Made by a program: the position numbers and the translations under genes. Below, piece by piece: positions 40,294 through 48,797 of a stretch of DNA of 64,000 bases. The stretch is from Actinoplanes aureus (GTDB taxonomy: Bacteria; Actinomycetota; Actinomycetes; Mycobacteriales; Micromonosporaceae). The first letter of the stretch is position 1. Each line of letters opens with the position of its first letter. Under the pieces are notes generated by a model. It worked only from the letters and a program-made list of their open reading frames with translations. It was not told the DNA's origin and made no database searches. The stretch is taken from the NCBI RefSeq assembly GCF_015704865.1, contig NZ_JADQTO010000036.1:28099-92098 (forward strand). Direction: 5' to 3'.

Positions 40294-42291
40294 GTGTCTG
40301 CACCCCGTAAGCCCGCTGTGGCCGACCCCCTAGTCGTCCCGGCCGGGACTACGGCGGCCGACGCGGTGGCCGCCGCCGGGCTACCGGCGCACGGGCCGAA
40401 GGCGGTCGTCGTGGTCCGCGAGGCCGGCGGCCGGCTGCGCGACCTGAACTGGGCGCCCGCCGCGGACACCGAGGTGACCCCGGTCGCCATCGACGAGCCG
40501 GACGGCCTCGACGTGCTGCGCCACTCGACCGCGCACGTGCTGGCCCAGGCCGTGCAGGATGTCTTCCCGGAGGCGAAGCTCGGCATCGGACCGCCGATCC
40601 GGGACGGCTTCTACTACGACTTCGACGTCGAGAAGCCGTTCCAGCCGGAGGACCTGACGAAGCTCGAGAAGCGGATGCAAGAGATCGTCAAGGCCGGCCA
40701 GACGTTCCACCGCCGGGAGTACGGCTCGCTCGACGAGGCCAAGACCGAGCTGGCCGCCGAGCCGTTCAAGCTCGAGCTGGTCGACATCAAGGGCGACGTC
40801 GACGCCGAGGCGGCGGCGGTCGGCGCCGGTGAGCTGACCCACTACGACAACGTCGACAAGGACGGCAAGCGCGTCTGGGGCGACCTGTGCCGCGGCCCGC
40901 ACCTGCCGTCGACCCGGCTGATCCCGGCGTTCAAGCTGATGCGGTCGGCCGCGGCGTACTGGCGGGGCTCGGAGAAGAACCCGCAGCTGCAGCGGATCTA
41001 CGGGACGGCGTGGCCGTCGCGGGACGAGCTCAAGGCGTACCTCAACCGTCTTGCCGAGGCCGAGCGCCGTGACCACCGCAAGCTCGGCACCGAGCTCGAC
41101 CTCTTCTCCTTCCCGGACGAGATCGGTTCCGGTCTCGTGGTCTTCCACCCGAAGGGTGGGGTGATCAAGCGCGAGATGGAGGACTACGTCCGCGCCCGGC
41201 ACATCGAAGAGGGCTTCCAGTACGTCGGCTCGCCGCACATCACCAAGGAAGGGCTGTTCCACACCTCGGGGCACCTGCCCTACTACAAGGACACGATGTT
41301 CCCCCCGATGGAGCTCGAGGGGGCGAACTACTACCTCAAGGCGATGAACTGCCCGATGCACAACCTGATCTTCAGGTCGCGCGGGCGGTCCTACCGTGAG
41401 CTGCCGATGCGGCTGTTCGAGTTCGGCACGGTGTACCGCTACGAGAAGTCCGGTGTGGTGCACGGCCTGACCCGGGTGCGCGGGCTGACCCAGGACGACT
41501 CGCACTCCTACGTCACCGCCGAGCAGGCTCCCGGCGAGATCAAGCACCTGCTGAACTTCGTCCGCTCGCTGCTGGACGATTTCGGTCTGGACGACTACTA
41601 CCTGGAGCTGTCGACCCGGGACCCGGAGAGCGACAAGTTCATTGGCTCGGACGAGCAGTGGGCCGCAGCGACCAAGGTTCTCGAGGACGTGGCGACCGAG
41701 TCCGGCCTCGAGCTGGTGCTCGACCCGGGTGGCGCGGCCTTCTACGGCCCGAAGATCAGCGTGCAGGCCAAGGACGCGATCGGCCGGACCTGGCAGATGT
41801 CGACCATCCAGTACGACTTCAACCAGCCCGCCGGGTTCGGGCTGGAGTACCAGGCCGCCGATGGCACCCGGCAGGAGCCGGTCATGATCCACTCGGCGAA
41901 GTTCGGCTCGATCGAGCGGTTCTTCGGCGTGCTGGTCGAGCACTACGCCGGCGCCTTCCCGGCCTGGCTGGCTCCGGTGCAGGTGGTCGGCATCCCGATC
42001 CGCGACGATCACGCCGACTATCTGTCGTCGTTCGTCGAGCGCCTGCGTAAGGAAGGCATCCGGGCCGAGGTCGACTACTCGACCGACCGGATGCAGAAGA
42101 AGATCCGTACGGCCCAGCAGCAGAAGATCCCGTTCATGGCGATCGCCGGCGACGACGACGTGAACGGCGGCACCGTCTCCTTCCGGTACCGCGACGGGTC
42201 GCAGCGCAACGGCGTGTCGATCGACGAGGCCGTCGCGCACGTCGTCGAGGTGGTCAAGTCCCGGGTGAACACCGGGCCGTCCGCCGCCTGA
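40294..42291 (+). CDS. thrS: Threonyl-tRNA synthetase
   Basis: The 665-residue enzyme has an N-terminal TGS domain, the editing domain (HSTAHVLAQAV, with the partner region DLCRGPHLPSTR), the class II catalytic core (YLKAMNCPMHN, RYEKSGVVHGLTRVRG, TQDDSHSY) and the C-terminal anticodon-binding domain. It attaches threonine to its tRNA. GTG 40294 is chosen because GGAG lies 6 bases upstream; ATG 40282 is in frame but has no ribosome site. A TAGCAT box at 40236 may be its -10. It begins the conserved thrS-HIT-pgsA block of actinobacteria. Confidence 0.97.
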   Translation: MSAPRKPAVADPLVVPAGTTAADAVAAAGLPAHGPKAVVVVREAGGRLRDLNWAPAADTEVTPVAIDEPDGLDVLRHSTAHVLAQAVQDVFPEAKLGIGPPIRDGFYYDFDVEKPFQPEDLTKLEKRMQEIVKAGQTFHRREYGSLDEAKTELAAEPFKLELVDIKGDVDAEAAAVGAGELTHYDNVDKDGKRVWGDLCRGPHLPSTRLIPAFKLMRSAAAYWRGSEKNPQLQRIYGTAWPSRDELKAYLNRLAEAERRDHRKLGTELDLFSFPDEIGSGLVVFHPKGGVIKREMEDYVRARHIEEGFQYVGSPHITKEGLFHTSGHLPYYKDTMFPPMELEGANYYLKAMNCPMHNLIFRSRGRSYRELPMRLFEFGTVYRYEKSGVVHGLTRVRGLTQDDSHSYVTAEQAPGEIKHLLNFVRSLLDDFGLDDYYLELSTRDPESDKFIGSDEQWAAATKVLEDVATESGLELVLDPGGAAFYGPKISVQAKDAIGRTWQMSTIQYDFNQPAGFGLEYQAADGTRQEPVMIHSAKFGSIERFFGVLVEHYAGAFPAWLAPVQVVGIPIRDDHADYLSSFVERLRKEGIRAEVDYSTDRMQKKIRTAQQQKIPFMAIAGDDDVNGGTVSFRYRDGSQRNGVSIDEAVAHVVEVVKSRVNTGPSAA

Positions 42292-42295
42292 CCTC

Positions 42296-42368
42296 TCAAC
42301 TGCGGCTCCCGCCGTCCGACGTAACCGCGGAGAAGTCTCCGCGGTCGCGGCGGCGGGAGCGGAGTTGA
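42296..42368 (+). promoter_or_regulatory. Large hairpin enclosing the GGDEF-gene ribosome site
   Basis: The whole gap between thrS and the GGDEF gene folds on itself. GCTCCCGCCG (42305-42314) pairs with CGGCGGGAGC (42351-42360), extended outward by TCAACT/AGTTGA past a bulge. Inside, CCGCGGAGA pairs with TCTCCGCGG (inner stem 42324-42345). The GGAG (42361-42364) five bases before the ATG at 42370 is within the outer stem. It may act as thrS terminator, attenuator or translational switch. Confidence 0.6.
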
Positions 42369-42369
42369 C

Positions 42370-44388
42370 ATGCGGATCCGGACACCACGGGTGGCCCTGG
42401 CCGGCTACGCGCTGGCCGCCGTCTGCTTCGTGGTGCACCTGATCGGGCTGGGCGGCTGGGACTTCCAGATCACCGCCTACCAGGTCATGTCGCCGCTGCT
42501 GTCCGCGATCCCGGCCGTCCTGGCCTGGCGGGGCTGGCAGGCCGCCCGCCGCACCGGGCCGCCCGCCGCCCGGCGGCATCTGCGGCTCACCTCGTTCGCC
42601 TGGACGCTCATGGTGTTCTCGTCGGGGATCCACCTCTGGAACCTCGTCGTCGACGGCAACCGCGGCTATCCGTCGAGCTCGGCTCTCGCGCTCGTCTGCG
42701 AGCTGGGTGTCACCGTGTTGATCGTGGCCGCGCTGCTCACCACGCCGATCCGGCAACGCTGGTCGGCGAGCCGGTTGCGGCTCGGCCTGGACATGTCCAT
42801 CGTTCTGCTCGCCGGTGCCGTGTTCCTCTGGTACTTCCTGGTGGACCCGCAGCTGGGCGCGACCGCCCCGGTGTGGGCGGTGATCCGGACCGCCGGCGTG
42901 CTGATCGCCCTGTTCGCGGTCACCCGGCTGTGGCTCGGCGGTGCCGCCGAGGTCAGCCGCAAGGCGATGCGGTTCGCCGCGCTGGCCGCGGTGGTCCAGC
43001 TCGCCCTCAACGTCATGCAGCAGGCCCTGGCCGGCACCGGGCATCTGCATCTGGCCCTCGCCACCCGGCAGGTGTTCATCGCCCTGCTGATCATGGCCGG
43101 GGTGGCGCACCTCCGGAAGCTCGCACACGGCGAGTCCGCCGCCGCGCCGGTGGCGACCCGCGGCCCGGCCAGCCTGCTGCCGTACGCCGCTGTCGCGGCC
43201 GTCGACACCCTGCTCGTCTTCGCTCTCCTGGACGGCCTGGACGCCCGCACCTGGACCGTTCTCGGTGGCGCACTGAGCCTGACCGCCCTGGTGGCGGTGC
43301 GGCAGATCGTCGGGCTGCGGGACAACTCCCGGCTCGTCGTGCGGGTCGACGCGGGGATGCGCGCGATCCGCGAGGCGATGGCCCGCGAGCACATCCTCAG
43401 CGACCTCGGCACCGCGCTGCTGCGCACCACGGAGGCCGCCCAGGTGCACCGGCTCGCGGCCGACGCCGCCGCCACCCTGCTGGAGGACTGTGCGGGCGCC
43501 CGTACCGCGATCATCACGGTGGCGCCGGAGAACGCCGGCAACTGGACCGTGGTGCACGCCTCCGGGGCCGACGCGGTCGCGCTGGCCGGTACCGAGATTC
43601 CCGGCCATGCCGTTCCGGCCGAGTTGCTCGCCCGGCTGGCGTCCGGCGAGGTGCTCACCGAGCCGGGCTGGGCGAAGCTCGGCGTCGGCGGCCTGGACCG
43701 CTTCGACAGCCGGCCGCTCATGCTGCTGCCGCTGCTCAACGGCGACCGGTTCTTCGGGGTGCTGAGCGTCGGCACCGACGCCGACCTGCCGGCCGACGTG
43801 GTGAAGTCGCTGCAGACCCTGCGGACCCAGGTGTCGCTGGCGCTGGACAGCGTGGCGCTCACCGCCGAGCTGACCATGCGGGCGATGCACGACATGCTGA
43901 CCGGGCTGGGCAACCGGGCCCTGCTGCGGGACCGGCTGACCGGCGCGCTGGCCCGGTCACGGCGTACCGGCCGGCCGGTCGGGGTGCTGCTGCTGGACCT
44001 CAACGGGTTCAAGCCGGTCAACGACACGTACGGCCACGACGCCGGTGACATGCTGCTGAAGGTGGTCGCGGAACGGCTCAAGGTCTGTGTGCGTACCGAG
44101 GACACGGTGGCCCGGCTGGGTGGCGACGAGTTCGTGGTGGTCGCCGAGGACCTGCGCGAGCTCGCCGACGCGTTGCGGATCGCCGAGCGGATCGTCGCCG
44201 CGTTGAACGAGCCGGTCCTGCACGGCGAGCACGAGCTGCGTACGCCGGCGAGCATCGGCATCGCCCTCTCGGAAGCCGGACACAACCCGGACGACGTGCT
44301 GCGTCACGCGGACACGGCGATGTACACCGCCAAGCGGAACGGCGGTGGCCGGTTCCACGTGCACGGCGGGGCCATCGTTACCGCATAG
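42370..44388 (+). CDS. Membrane-bound diguanylate cyclase (GAF-GGDEF)
   Basis: The 672-residue protein has about eight N-terminal membrane helices (about 8-300), a GAF-like sensor region (about 340-480) and a C-terminal GGDEF domain with intact RLGGDEF near residue 580. The substrate-binding helices LLLDLNGFKPVNDTYGHDAG come just before it. It should make cyclic di-GMP from GTP in response to an unknown cue. No EAL domain follows. It is inserted between thrS and the HIT gene, which are adjacent in Mycobacterium. Its ribosome site lies within a large hairpin. Confidence 0.93.
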   Translation: MRIRTPRVALAGYALAAVCFVVHLIGLGGWDFQITAYQVMSPLLSAIPAVLAWRGWQAARRTGPPAARRHLRLTSFAWTLMVFSSGIHLWNLVVDGNRGYPSSSALALVCELGVTVLIVAALLTTPIRQRWSASRLRLGLDMSIVLLAGAVFLWYFLVDPQLGATAPVWAVIRTAGVLIALFAVTRLWLGGAAEVSRKAMRFAALAAVVQLALNVMQQALAGTGHLHLALATRQVFIALLIMAGVAHLRKLAHGESAAAPVATRGPASLLPYAAVAAVDTLLVFALLDGLDARTWTVLGGALSLTALVAVRQIVGLRDNSRLVVRVDAGMRAIREAMAREHILSDLGTALLRTTEAAQVHRLAADAAATLLEDCAGARTAIITVAPENAGNWTVVHASGADAVALAGTEIPGHAVPAELLARLASGEVLTEPGWAKLGVGGLDRFDSRPLMLLPLLNGDRFFGVLSVGTDADLPADVVKSLQTLRTQVSLALDSVALTAELTMRAMHDMLTGLGNRALLRDRLTGALARSRRTGRPVGVLLLDLNGFKPVNDTYGHDAGDMLLKVVAERLKVCVRTEDTVARLGGDEFVVVAEDLRELADALRIAERIVAALNEPVLHGEHELRTPASIGIALSEAGHNPDDVLRHADTAMYTAKRNGGGRFHVHGGAIVTA

Positions 44389-44391
44389 GAT
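44386..44391 (+). promoter_or_regulatory. -10 box (TAGGAT) of leaderless HIT transcript
   Basis: TAGGAT overlaps the stop codon of the GGDEF gene and ends exactly 7 bases before the GTG at 44399, which has no ribosome site. Confidence 0.5.
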
Positions 44392-44398
44392 TCGATCC

Positions 44399-44917
44399 GT
44401 GGACGAGCAGCGGGCGGAGACCGGCGAACCGGACGGGCTGGAGCGGCTCTGGACGCCGCACCGGATGACCTACATCGCCGGGGAGGACCGCCCGGCCGGC
44501 TGCCCGTTCTGCACGGCACCCGGCCTCCCCGACGCGGACAGCCTGGTCGTGGCGCGGGGTGAGCTCGTCTACGCGGTGCTGAACCTGTACCCGTACAACC
44601 CGGGGCATCTGCTGATCTGCCCGTACCGGCACGTGGCCGACTACGCCGACCTCACCGAGCCGGAGACGGCCGAGGTGGCGGCGTTCACGCGTACCGCGAT
44701 GCGGGTGATCCGCTCCACCAGCAGCCCGCACGGCTTCAACATCGGGATGAACCAGGGCTCGATCGCCGGGGCCGGCATCGCCGCCCACCTGCACCAGCAC
44801 GTGGTGCCCCGGTGGGGCGGCGACGCCAACTTCATGCCGGTGATCGGCCGGACCAAGGTGGTGCCGCAGCTGCTCACCGACACCCGCGATCTGTTCACCA
44901 AGGCCTGGCCTACCTAG
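44399..44917 (+). CDS. HIT-family hydrolase/phosphorylase
   Basis: The 172-residue protein has an N-terminal zinc-type pair CPFC, the nucleotide-binding YPYNPGHLLICPYRHV and the catalytic HIT motif HLHQHVVPRW. Related actinobacterial proteins, including the Mycobacterium gene in the same place, are diadenosine-tetraphosphate phosphorylases or nucleotide hydrolases. GTG 44399 is preferred to the open frame from 44345, which overlaps the GGDEF gene. The 3' end overlaps the convergent EF-G-like gene by 8 bases. Confidence 0.88.
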   Translation: MDEQRAETGEPDGLERLWTPHRMTYIAGEDRPAGCPFCTAPGLPDADSLVVARGELVYAVLNLYPYNPGHLLICPYRHVADYADLTEPETAEVAAFTRTAMRVIRSTSSPHGFNIGMNQGSIAGAGIAAHLHQHVVPRWGGDANFMPVIGRTKVVPQLLTDTRDLFTKAWPT

Positions 44918-47072
44918 AAGCCGCGTGCTCCTTGCGGACGGCGTCGGCCAGGTGGGCGGGCATCGGCTCGTGCCGGATGTAGCGGCGGGTGAACGTGCCG
45001 GTGCCCGAGGTGAGAGCGCGCAGCTCCACCGCGTACCGGACCAGTTCGGTGGCGGGCACCTCGGCCCGCACCAGGCTGGCTTCGCCGGCGCCGCCGGACT
45101 CGCTGCCCAGGGGACGTCCGCGCCGGCCGGAGAGGTCGCTCATCACCGCGCCGACGTAGGCCTCCGGAACGCGTACCTCGATCTCGTCGACCGGCTCCAG
45201 CAGGGTGATCTGCCCGCTCTCGGCCGCGGCGCGCAGCGCCAGCGCGCCGGCGGTCTGGAAGGCGGCGTCCGACGAGTCGACGCTGTGCGCCTTGCCGTCG
45301 TAGAGGGTGACCTTGACGTCCACCACCGGGCAGCCGGCGACCAGACCGCGCTCCAGCTGGGCGCGGACGCCCTTCTCCACCGACGGGATGTAGTTGTGCG
45401 GCACCGCGCCGCCGACCACCTTGTCGACGAACTGGAAGCCCTCGCCGCGGGCCAGCGGCTGGACCTCGATGTCGCAGACCGCGTACTGGCCGTGGCCGCC
45501 GGACTGCTTGACGTGCCGGCCGTGGCCTTTCGCCCCGCTGCCGAACGTCTCCCGCAGCGGCACCTTGACCGGCTCGGTGTCGAGCTCGACGCCGCCGGAG
45601 CGGAGCCGGTCCAGCACCACGTCGGCGTGTGACTCGCCCATCGTCCAGAGCACCAGCTGGTGTGTCTCCGGGTTGCGTTCCAGGCGCAGGGTCGGGTCGC
45701 CGGCGACCAGCCGGGCCAGGTTCTTCGCCAGGGCGTCCTCGTCGGAGCGGGTCTTCGCCACCACCGCGATCGGCAGCAGCGGCTCGGGCATCCGCCACGG
45801 CTCCATGAGCAGCGGGTTGTCCTTGCTGGAGAGGGTGTCGCCGGTCTCCGCGCTGCCCGACTTGGTGATCGCGCAGAGGTCGCCGGCGATGGCGTACGCG
45901 ACCTCGCGCAGCTGCGCGCCGAGTGGTGAGTAGACGTGCGCCACGCGCTCGTCGGCGTCGTGGTCGGGATGGCCGCGCTCGGCCATGCCGTGCCCGGAGA
46001 CGTGCAGCGTCTGGTCCGGGCGCAGGGTGCCGGAGAAGACCCGGACCAGCGAGACCCGGCCGACGTGCCGGTCGATCGTGGTGCGCACCACCTCGGCGAC
46101 CAGCGGGCCGTCCGGGTCGCAGGTCAGCGGCGGCCGGGGCGAGCCGTCCACCCCGGTGACCACCGGCAGCTCGTGCTCCAGCGGCGACGGCGCGGCCCGG
46201 ACCAGGCCGTCGAGCAGCGCGTCCAGGCCGACGCCGGTGCCCGCGCAGACCGGGATGACCGGGTAGAAATTGCCCCTCGCGACGGCCTTCTCCAGGTCCG
46301 GGATGAGCGCCTCGGTGCTGATCAGCTCACCGCCGAGGTACCGATCCATCAGGGTCTCGTCCTCGCTCTCGGCGATGATCCCCTCGATGAGCGTGTTCCG
46401 GTCGTCGGCGATCGGGTTCAGGTGCTCCGGCTCGGCCTCGCTCTCCCGCGGCGGGTAGCCCTGCGAGTAGTCCAGCACCCGGAGCGTGACCAGCCCGAGC
46501 AGGCCGGCGATCGACTGACCGTCGTCGCCGAGCATCGGCTGGTAGATGGGGAGCACGTTCTCGCCGAACGCCTCCTGGCAGTCCTGCAAGGCCTGGTCGT
46601 AGTCGGCGCGCGGATGGTCCAGCCGGGTGATCGCGACAGCCCGCGGCATGCCCACGGCGGCGCACTCGTCCCACAGCGCCACGGTGGATTCGTCCACGCC
46701 GTCGACCGCGGAGACGACGAAGAGCGCGGCGTCGGCGGCCCGCAGGCCGGCGCGCAGCTCCCCGACGAAGTCGGCGTAGCCCGGAGTGTCGAGCAGGTTG
46801 ATCTTCACGTCCTGGTGCGTCAGCGGGGCGCAGGCCAGCGCCACCGAGCGCTGCTGCCGTACCGCCGCCGGATCATGATCGGTGACCGTGGTGCCGTCCG
46901 TCACCGTGCCCGCCCGCGGGATCGTCCCCGTGGCCGCGAGCAGTGCCTCCACCAGGGTCGTCTTCCCAGAGCCGGAGTGGCCGACCAGCACCACGTTGCG
47001 AACTCTGCCGGGATCTGTCACCACCGGCGCGGTCGCGCCGGCATTTCCCTTCTCCGAAGTCTTCTGCGCCAT
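44910..47072 (-). CDS. Elongation factor G-like GTPase (EF-G paralogue)
   Basis: The 720-residue protein has the EF-G domain order: GTPase domain with P-loop GHSGSGKTTLVE and DTPGYADF, domain II, domains III-IV (GGHGQYAVCDIEVQPL) and a C-terminal EF-G domain V. The base-recognition NKxD motif is replaced by TRLD, unlike true EF-G. It belongs to the actinobacterial FusA2-like group, whose role is unclear (possibly ribosome recycling or stress). ATG 47070-47072 gives MAQKTSEKG. It lies convergent to HIT and divergent from pgsA, interrupting the mycobacterial gene order. Confidence 0.88.
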   Translation of the reverse strand: MAQKTSEKGNAGATAPVVTDPGRVRNVVLVGHSGSGKTTLVEALLAATGTIPRAGTVTDGTTVTDHDPAAVRQQRSVALACAPLTHQDVKINLLDTPGYADFVGELRAGLRAADAALFVVSAVDGVDESTVALWDECAAVGMPRAVAITRLDHPRADYDQALQDCQEAFGENVLPIYQPMLGDDGQSIAGLLGLVTLRVLDYSQGYPPRESEAEPEHLNPIADDRNTLIEGIIAESEDETLMDRYLGGELISTEALIPDLEKAVARGNFYPVIPVCAGTGVGLDALLDGLVRAAPSPLEHELPVVTGVDGSPRPPLTCDPDGPLVAEVVRTTIDRHVGRVSLVRVFSGTLRPDQTLHVSGHGMAERGHPDHDADERVAHVYSPLGAQLREVAYAIAGDLCAITKSGSAETGDTLSSKDNPLLMEPWRMPEPLLPIAVVAKTRSDEDALAKNLARLVAGDPTLRLERNPETHQLVLWTMGESHADVVLDRLRSGGVELDTEPVKVPLRETFGSGAKGHGRHVKQSGGHGQYAVCDIEVQPLARGEGFQFVDKVVGGAVPHNYIPSVEKGVRAQLERGLVAGCPVVDVKVTLYDGKAHSVDSSDAAFQTAGALALRAAAESGQITLLEPVDEIEVRVPEAYVGAVMSDLSGRRGRPLGSESGGAGEASLVRAEVPATELVRYAVELRALTSGTGTFTRRYIRHEPMPAHLADAVRKEHAASR

Positions 47073-47272
47073 GCCGAGCGCTCCCGTCGTTTCCCGTTCG
47101 TTACGCCGCTGTTCTGCAAATCCCACACCCGGGCCTATATGGCTCGCAAGCACCCAGTCCCGGTTTTACTTCGGTTTTCCGCCGCGGGTAAGCACACCCT
47201 CCGAACTGTGCCGGATGGTGACGATCCGGCCAAGCACGGGGCCGGGCCGTACCACCGCTGGTCGCACGCCGT

Positions 47273-47278
47273 TATGGT
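47273..47278 (+). promoter_or_regulatory. -10 box (TATGGT) before pgsA
   Basis: TATGGT ends 9 bases before ATG 47288; the transcript would have almost no leader. Confidence 0.4.
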
Positions 47279-47287
47279 GAGACGGCC

Positions 47288-47908
47288 ATGGCAAAGATCG
47301 TTCAAACTACGGCCCGTGCCGTCGTCGCGTACGGCGTCAACCCGGTCGCACGCTTCCTGCTCCGTATCGGGGTCACGCCCAACGCGGTAACCGTCGCCGG
47401 CACCGTCGGGGTGCTGATCGGCTCATACTTCGGTGCCCTGGGGTACCTCTTCTGGGGCACGGTGATCGTAACCGCCTGTGCGCTCACTGATGCCCTGGAC
47501 GGCACAATGGCCCGCATGCGGGGTGGTTCCGGGAAATTCGGGGCACTCCTCGACTCCTCCATGGACCGGCTCGCCGACGGCGCCGTGTTCGGCGCGGTCA
47601 CCTACTACCTGGCCACCGAGGGCAACCCGTACGGCGGTGTGGTCGCCGCCCTGATCAGCCTGGTCGCCGGCCAGGTCGTGTCGTACGTCAAGGCCCGCGC
47701 CCAGAGCCTCGGGCTGAACGCCGACGTCGGCATCGTCGAGCGACTCGAGCGCCTGCTCATCGTCGGTGCCGGTGGCCTGCTCGGCGCGGCCGGTCTGCCC
47801 TGGGGCCTGCCCGCGGCGCTCTGGGTGCTCGCCGCGCTCTCGCTGATCACCGTCTTCCAGCGGCTGGTCAGCGCGGCCCGCTCGGACGTCAAGGAATCGG
47901 CCGCGTGA
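47288..47908 (+). CDS. pgsA: Phosphatidylinositol phosphate synthase (CDP-alcohol phosphatidyltransferase)
   Basis: The 206-residue membrane protein has the CDP-alcohol phosphotransferase signature DALDGTMARMRGGSGKFGA continuing LLDSSMDRLAD, and about five to six hydrophobic helices. By synteny with Mycobacterium pgsA1 it makes phosphatidylinositol phosphate from CDP-diacylglycerol and inositol phosphate, the base for PIM lipids. It overlaps the acyltransferase gene by 4 bases, starting a pgsA-patA-pimA operon. Confidence 0.92.
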   Translation: MAKIVQTTARAVVAYGVNPVARFLLRIGVTPNAVTVAGTVGVLIGSYFGALGYLFWGTVIVTACALTDALDGTMARMRGGSGKFGALLDSSMDRLADGAVFGAVTYYLATEGNPYGGVVAALISLVAGQVVSYVKARAQSLGLNADVGIVERLERLLIVGAGGLLGAAGLPWGLPAALWVLAALSLITVFQRLVSAARSDVKESAA

Positions 47909-48771
47909 AGGACCGGCTGATCGGGCTCGGCTACGCGGCCGGGTGGCGGGTGGTCCGCGCGCTGCCGCTGCCGGTGGCCCGCAAGCTCTTCACCGCGGGG
48001 GCGGACCGGGCCTGGAAGAAGAACGGGCCGGGCACCCAGCGACTGCGCCGCAACCTGCGTCAGGTGGCCGGCCCGGACATGCCGGACACCCTGGTCCGGG
48101 ACGGGCTGCGCTCGTACGCCCGGTACTGGCTGGAGGCGTTCCGCCTGCCGTCGCAGAACCGGAAGCAGTTCCTGGACGGGTTCTTCATGGAGCCGGAGAG
48201 CTACCAGCAGCTGAAGAAGGCGGTCGAGGACGGCAACGGGGTGGTCCTGGCGCTGCCGCACCTGGCCAACTGGGACGTCGCCGGTGCCTGGGTGGCCGCA
48301 CACGACTGGCCGATGATCACGGTGGCCGAGCGGCTCAAGCCGGAGGCGGTCTTCGAGCAGTTCCTGGCGTACCGGGAGAAGCTCGGCATGAAGGTGCTGC
48401 CGCTCACCGGCGGCGAACGCGCCCCGCTCGACGTGCTCGGCGAGCACCTCAAGCAGGGCTGGGTGGTGCCGCTGCTCGCCGACCGGGATCTGTCCCGGGC
48501 CGGGGTCGAGGTGGAGTTCTTCGGCGGGCGTACCCGGATGCCGGCCGGACCGGCGATCCTGGCCATCCGCACCGGCGCGCCGATCTATGCGGTGGACCTC
48601 TGGTTCGAAGCCGAGCGCACCGTGTCGCGGATGCGCCCGATCACCCCGCCCGCCGACGGCCCGCTCGACGAGCGGGTCAAACGGACCACACAGCAGCTCG
48701 CCGACGCGTTCGCGGCCGGCATCGCCGAACACCCGCAGGACTGGCACATGCTCCAGAAGCTCTGGCTCTAG
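47905..48771 (+). CDS. patA: Phosphatidylinositol mannoside acyltransferase
   Basis: The 288-residue protein belongs to the LpxL/HtrB-like acyltransferase group. It has the HX4D catalytic motif HLANWDVAGAW near residue 114 and the LADRDLSRAGVEVEFFGG segment. In Mycobacterium the enzyme in this position adds palmitate to the mannose of PIM at the cytoplasmic face of the membrane. It starts inside the pgsA stop region and is followed by pimA after 26 bases. Confidence 0.9.
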   Translation: MKDRLIGLGYAAGWRVVRALPLPVARKLFTAGADRAWKKNGPGTQRLRRNLRQVAGPDMPDTLVRDGLRSYARYWLEAFRLPSQNRKQFLDGFFMEPESYQQLKKAVEDGNGVVLALPHLANWDVAGAWVAAHDWPMITVAERLKPEAVFEQFLAYREKLGMKVLPLTGGERAPLDVLGEHLKQGWVVPLLADRDLSRAGVEVEFFGGRTRMPAGPAILAIRTGAPIYAVDLWFEAERTVSRMRPITPPADGPLDERVKRTTQQLADAFAAGIAEHPQDWHMLQKLWL

Positions 48772-48797
48772 TCGGACTTTGTCCTGAAGGAGGTTCT

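Noticed and set aside
40381..43890. A 1169-codon minus-strand open frame across thrS and the GGDEF gene
   Set aside because: Both plus-strand genes are certain by motif; the antisense frame is a product of high GC and has low-complexity Arg/Gly/His composition.
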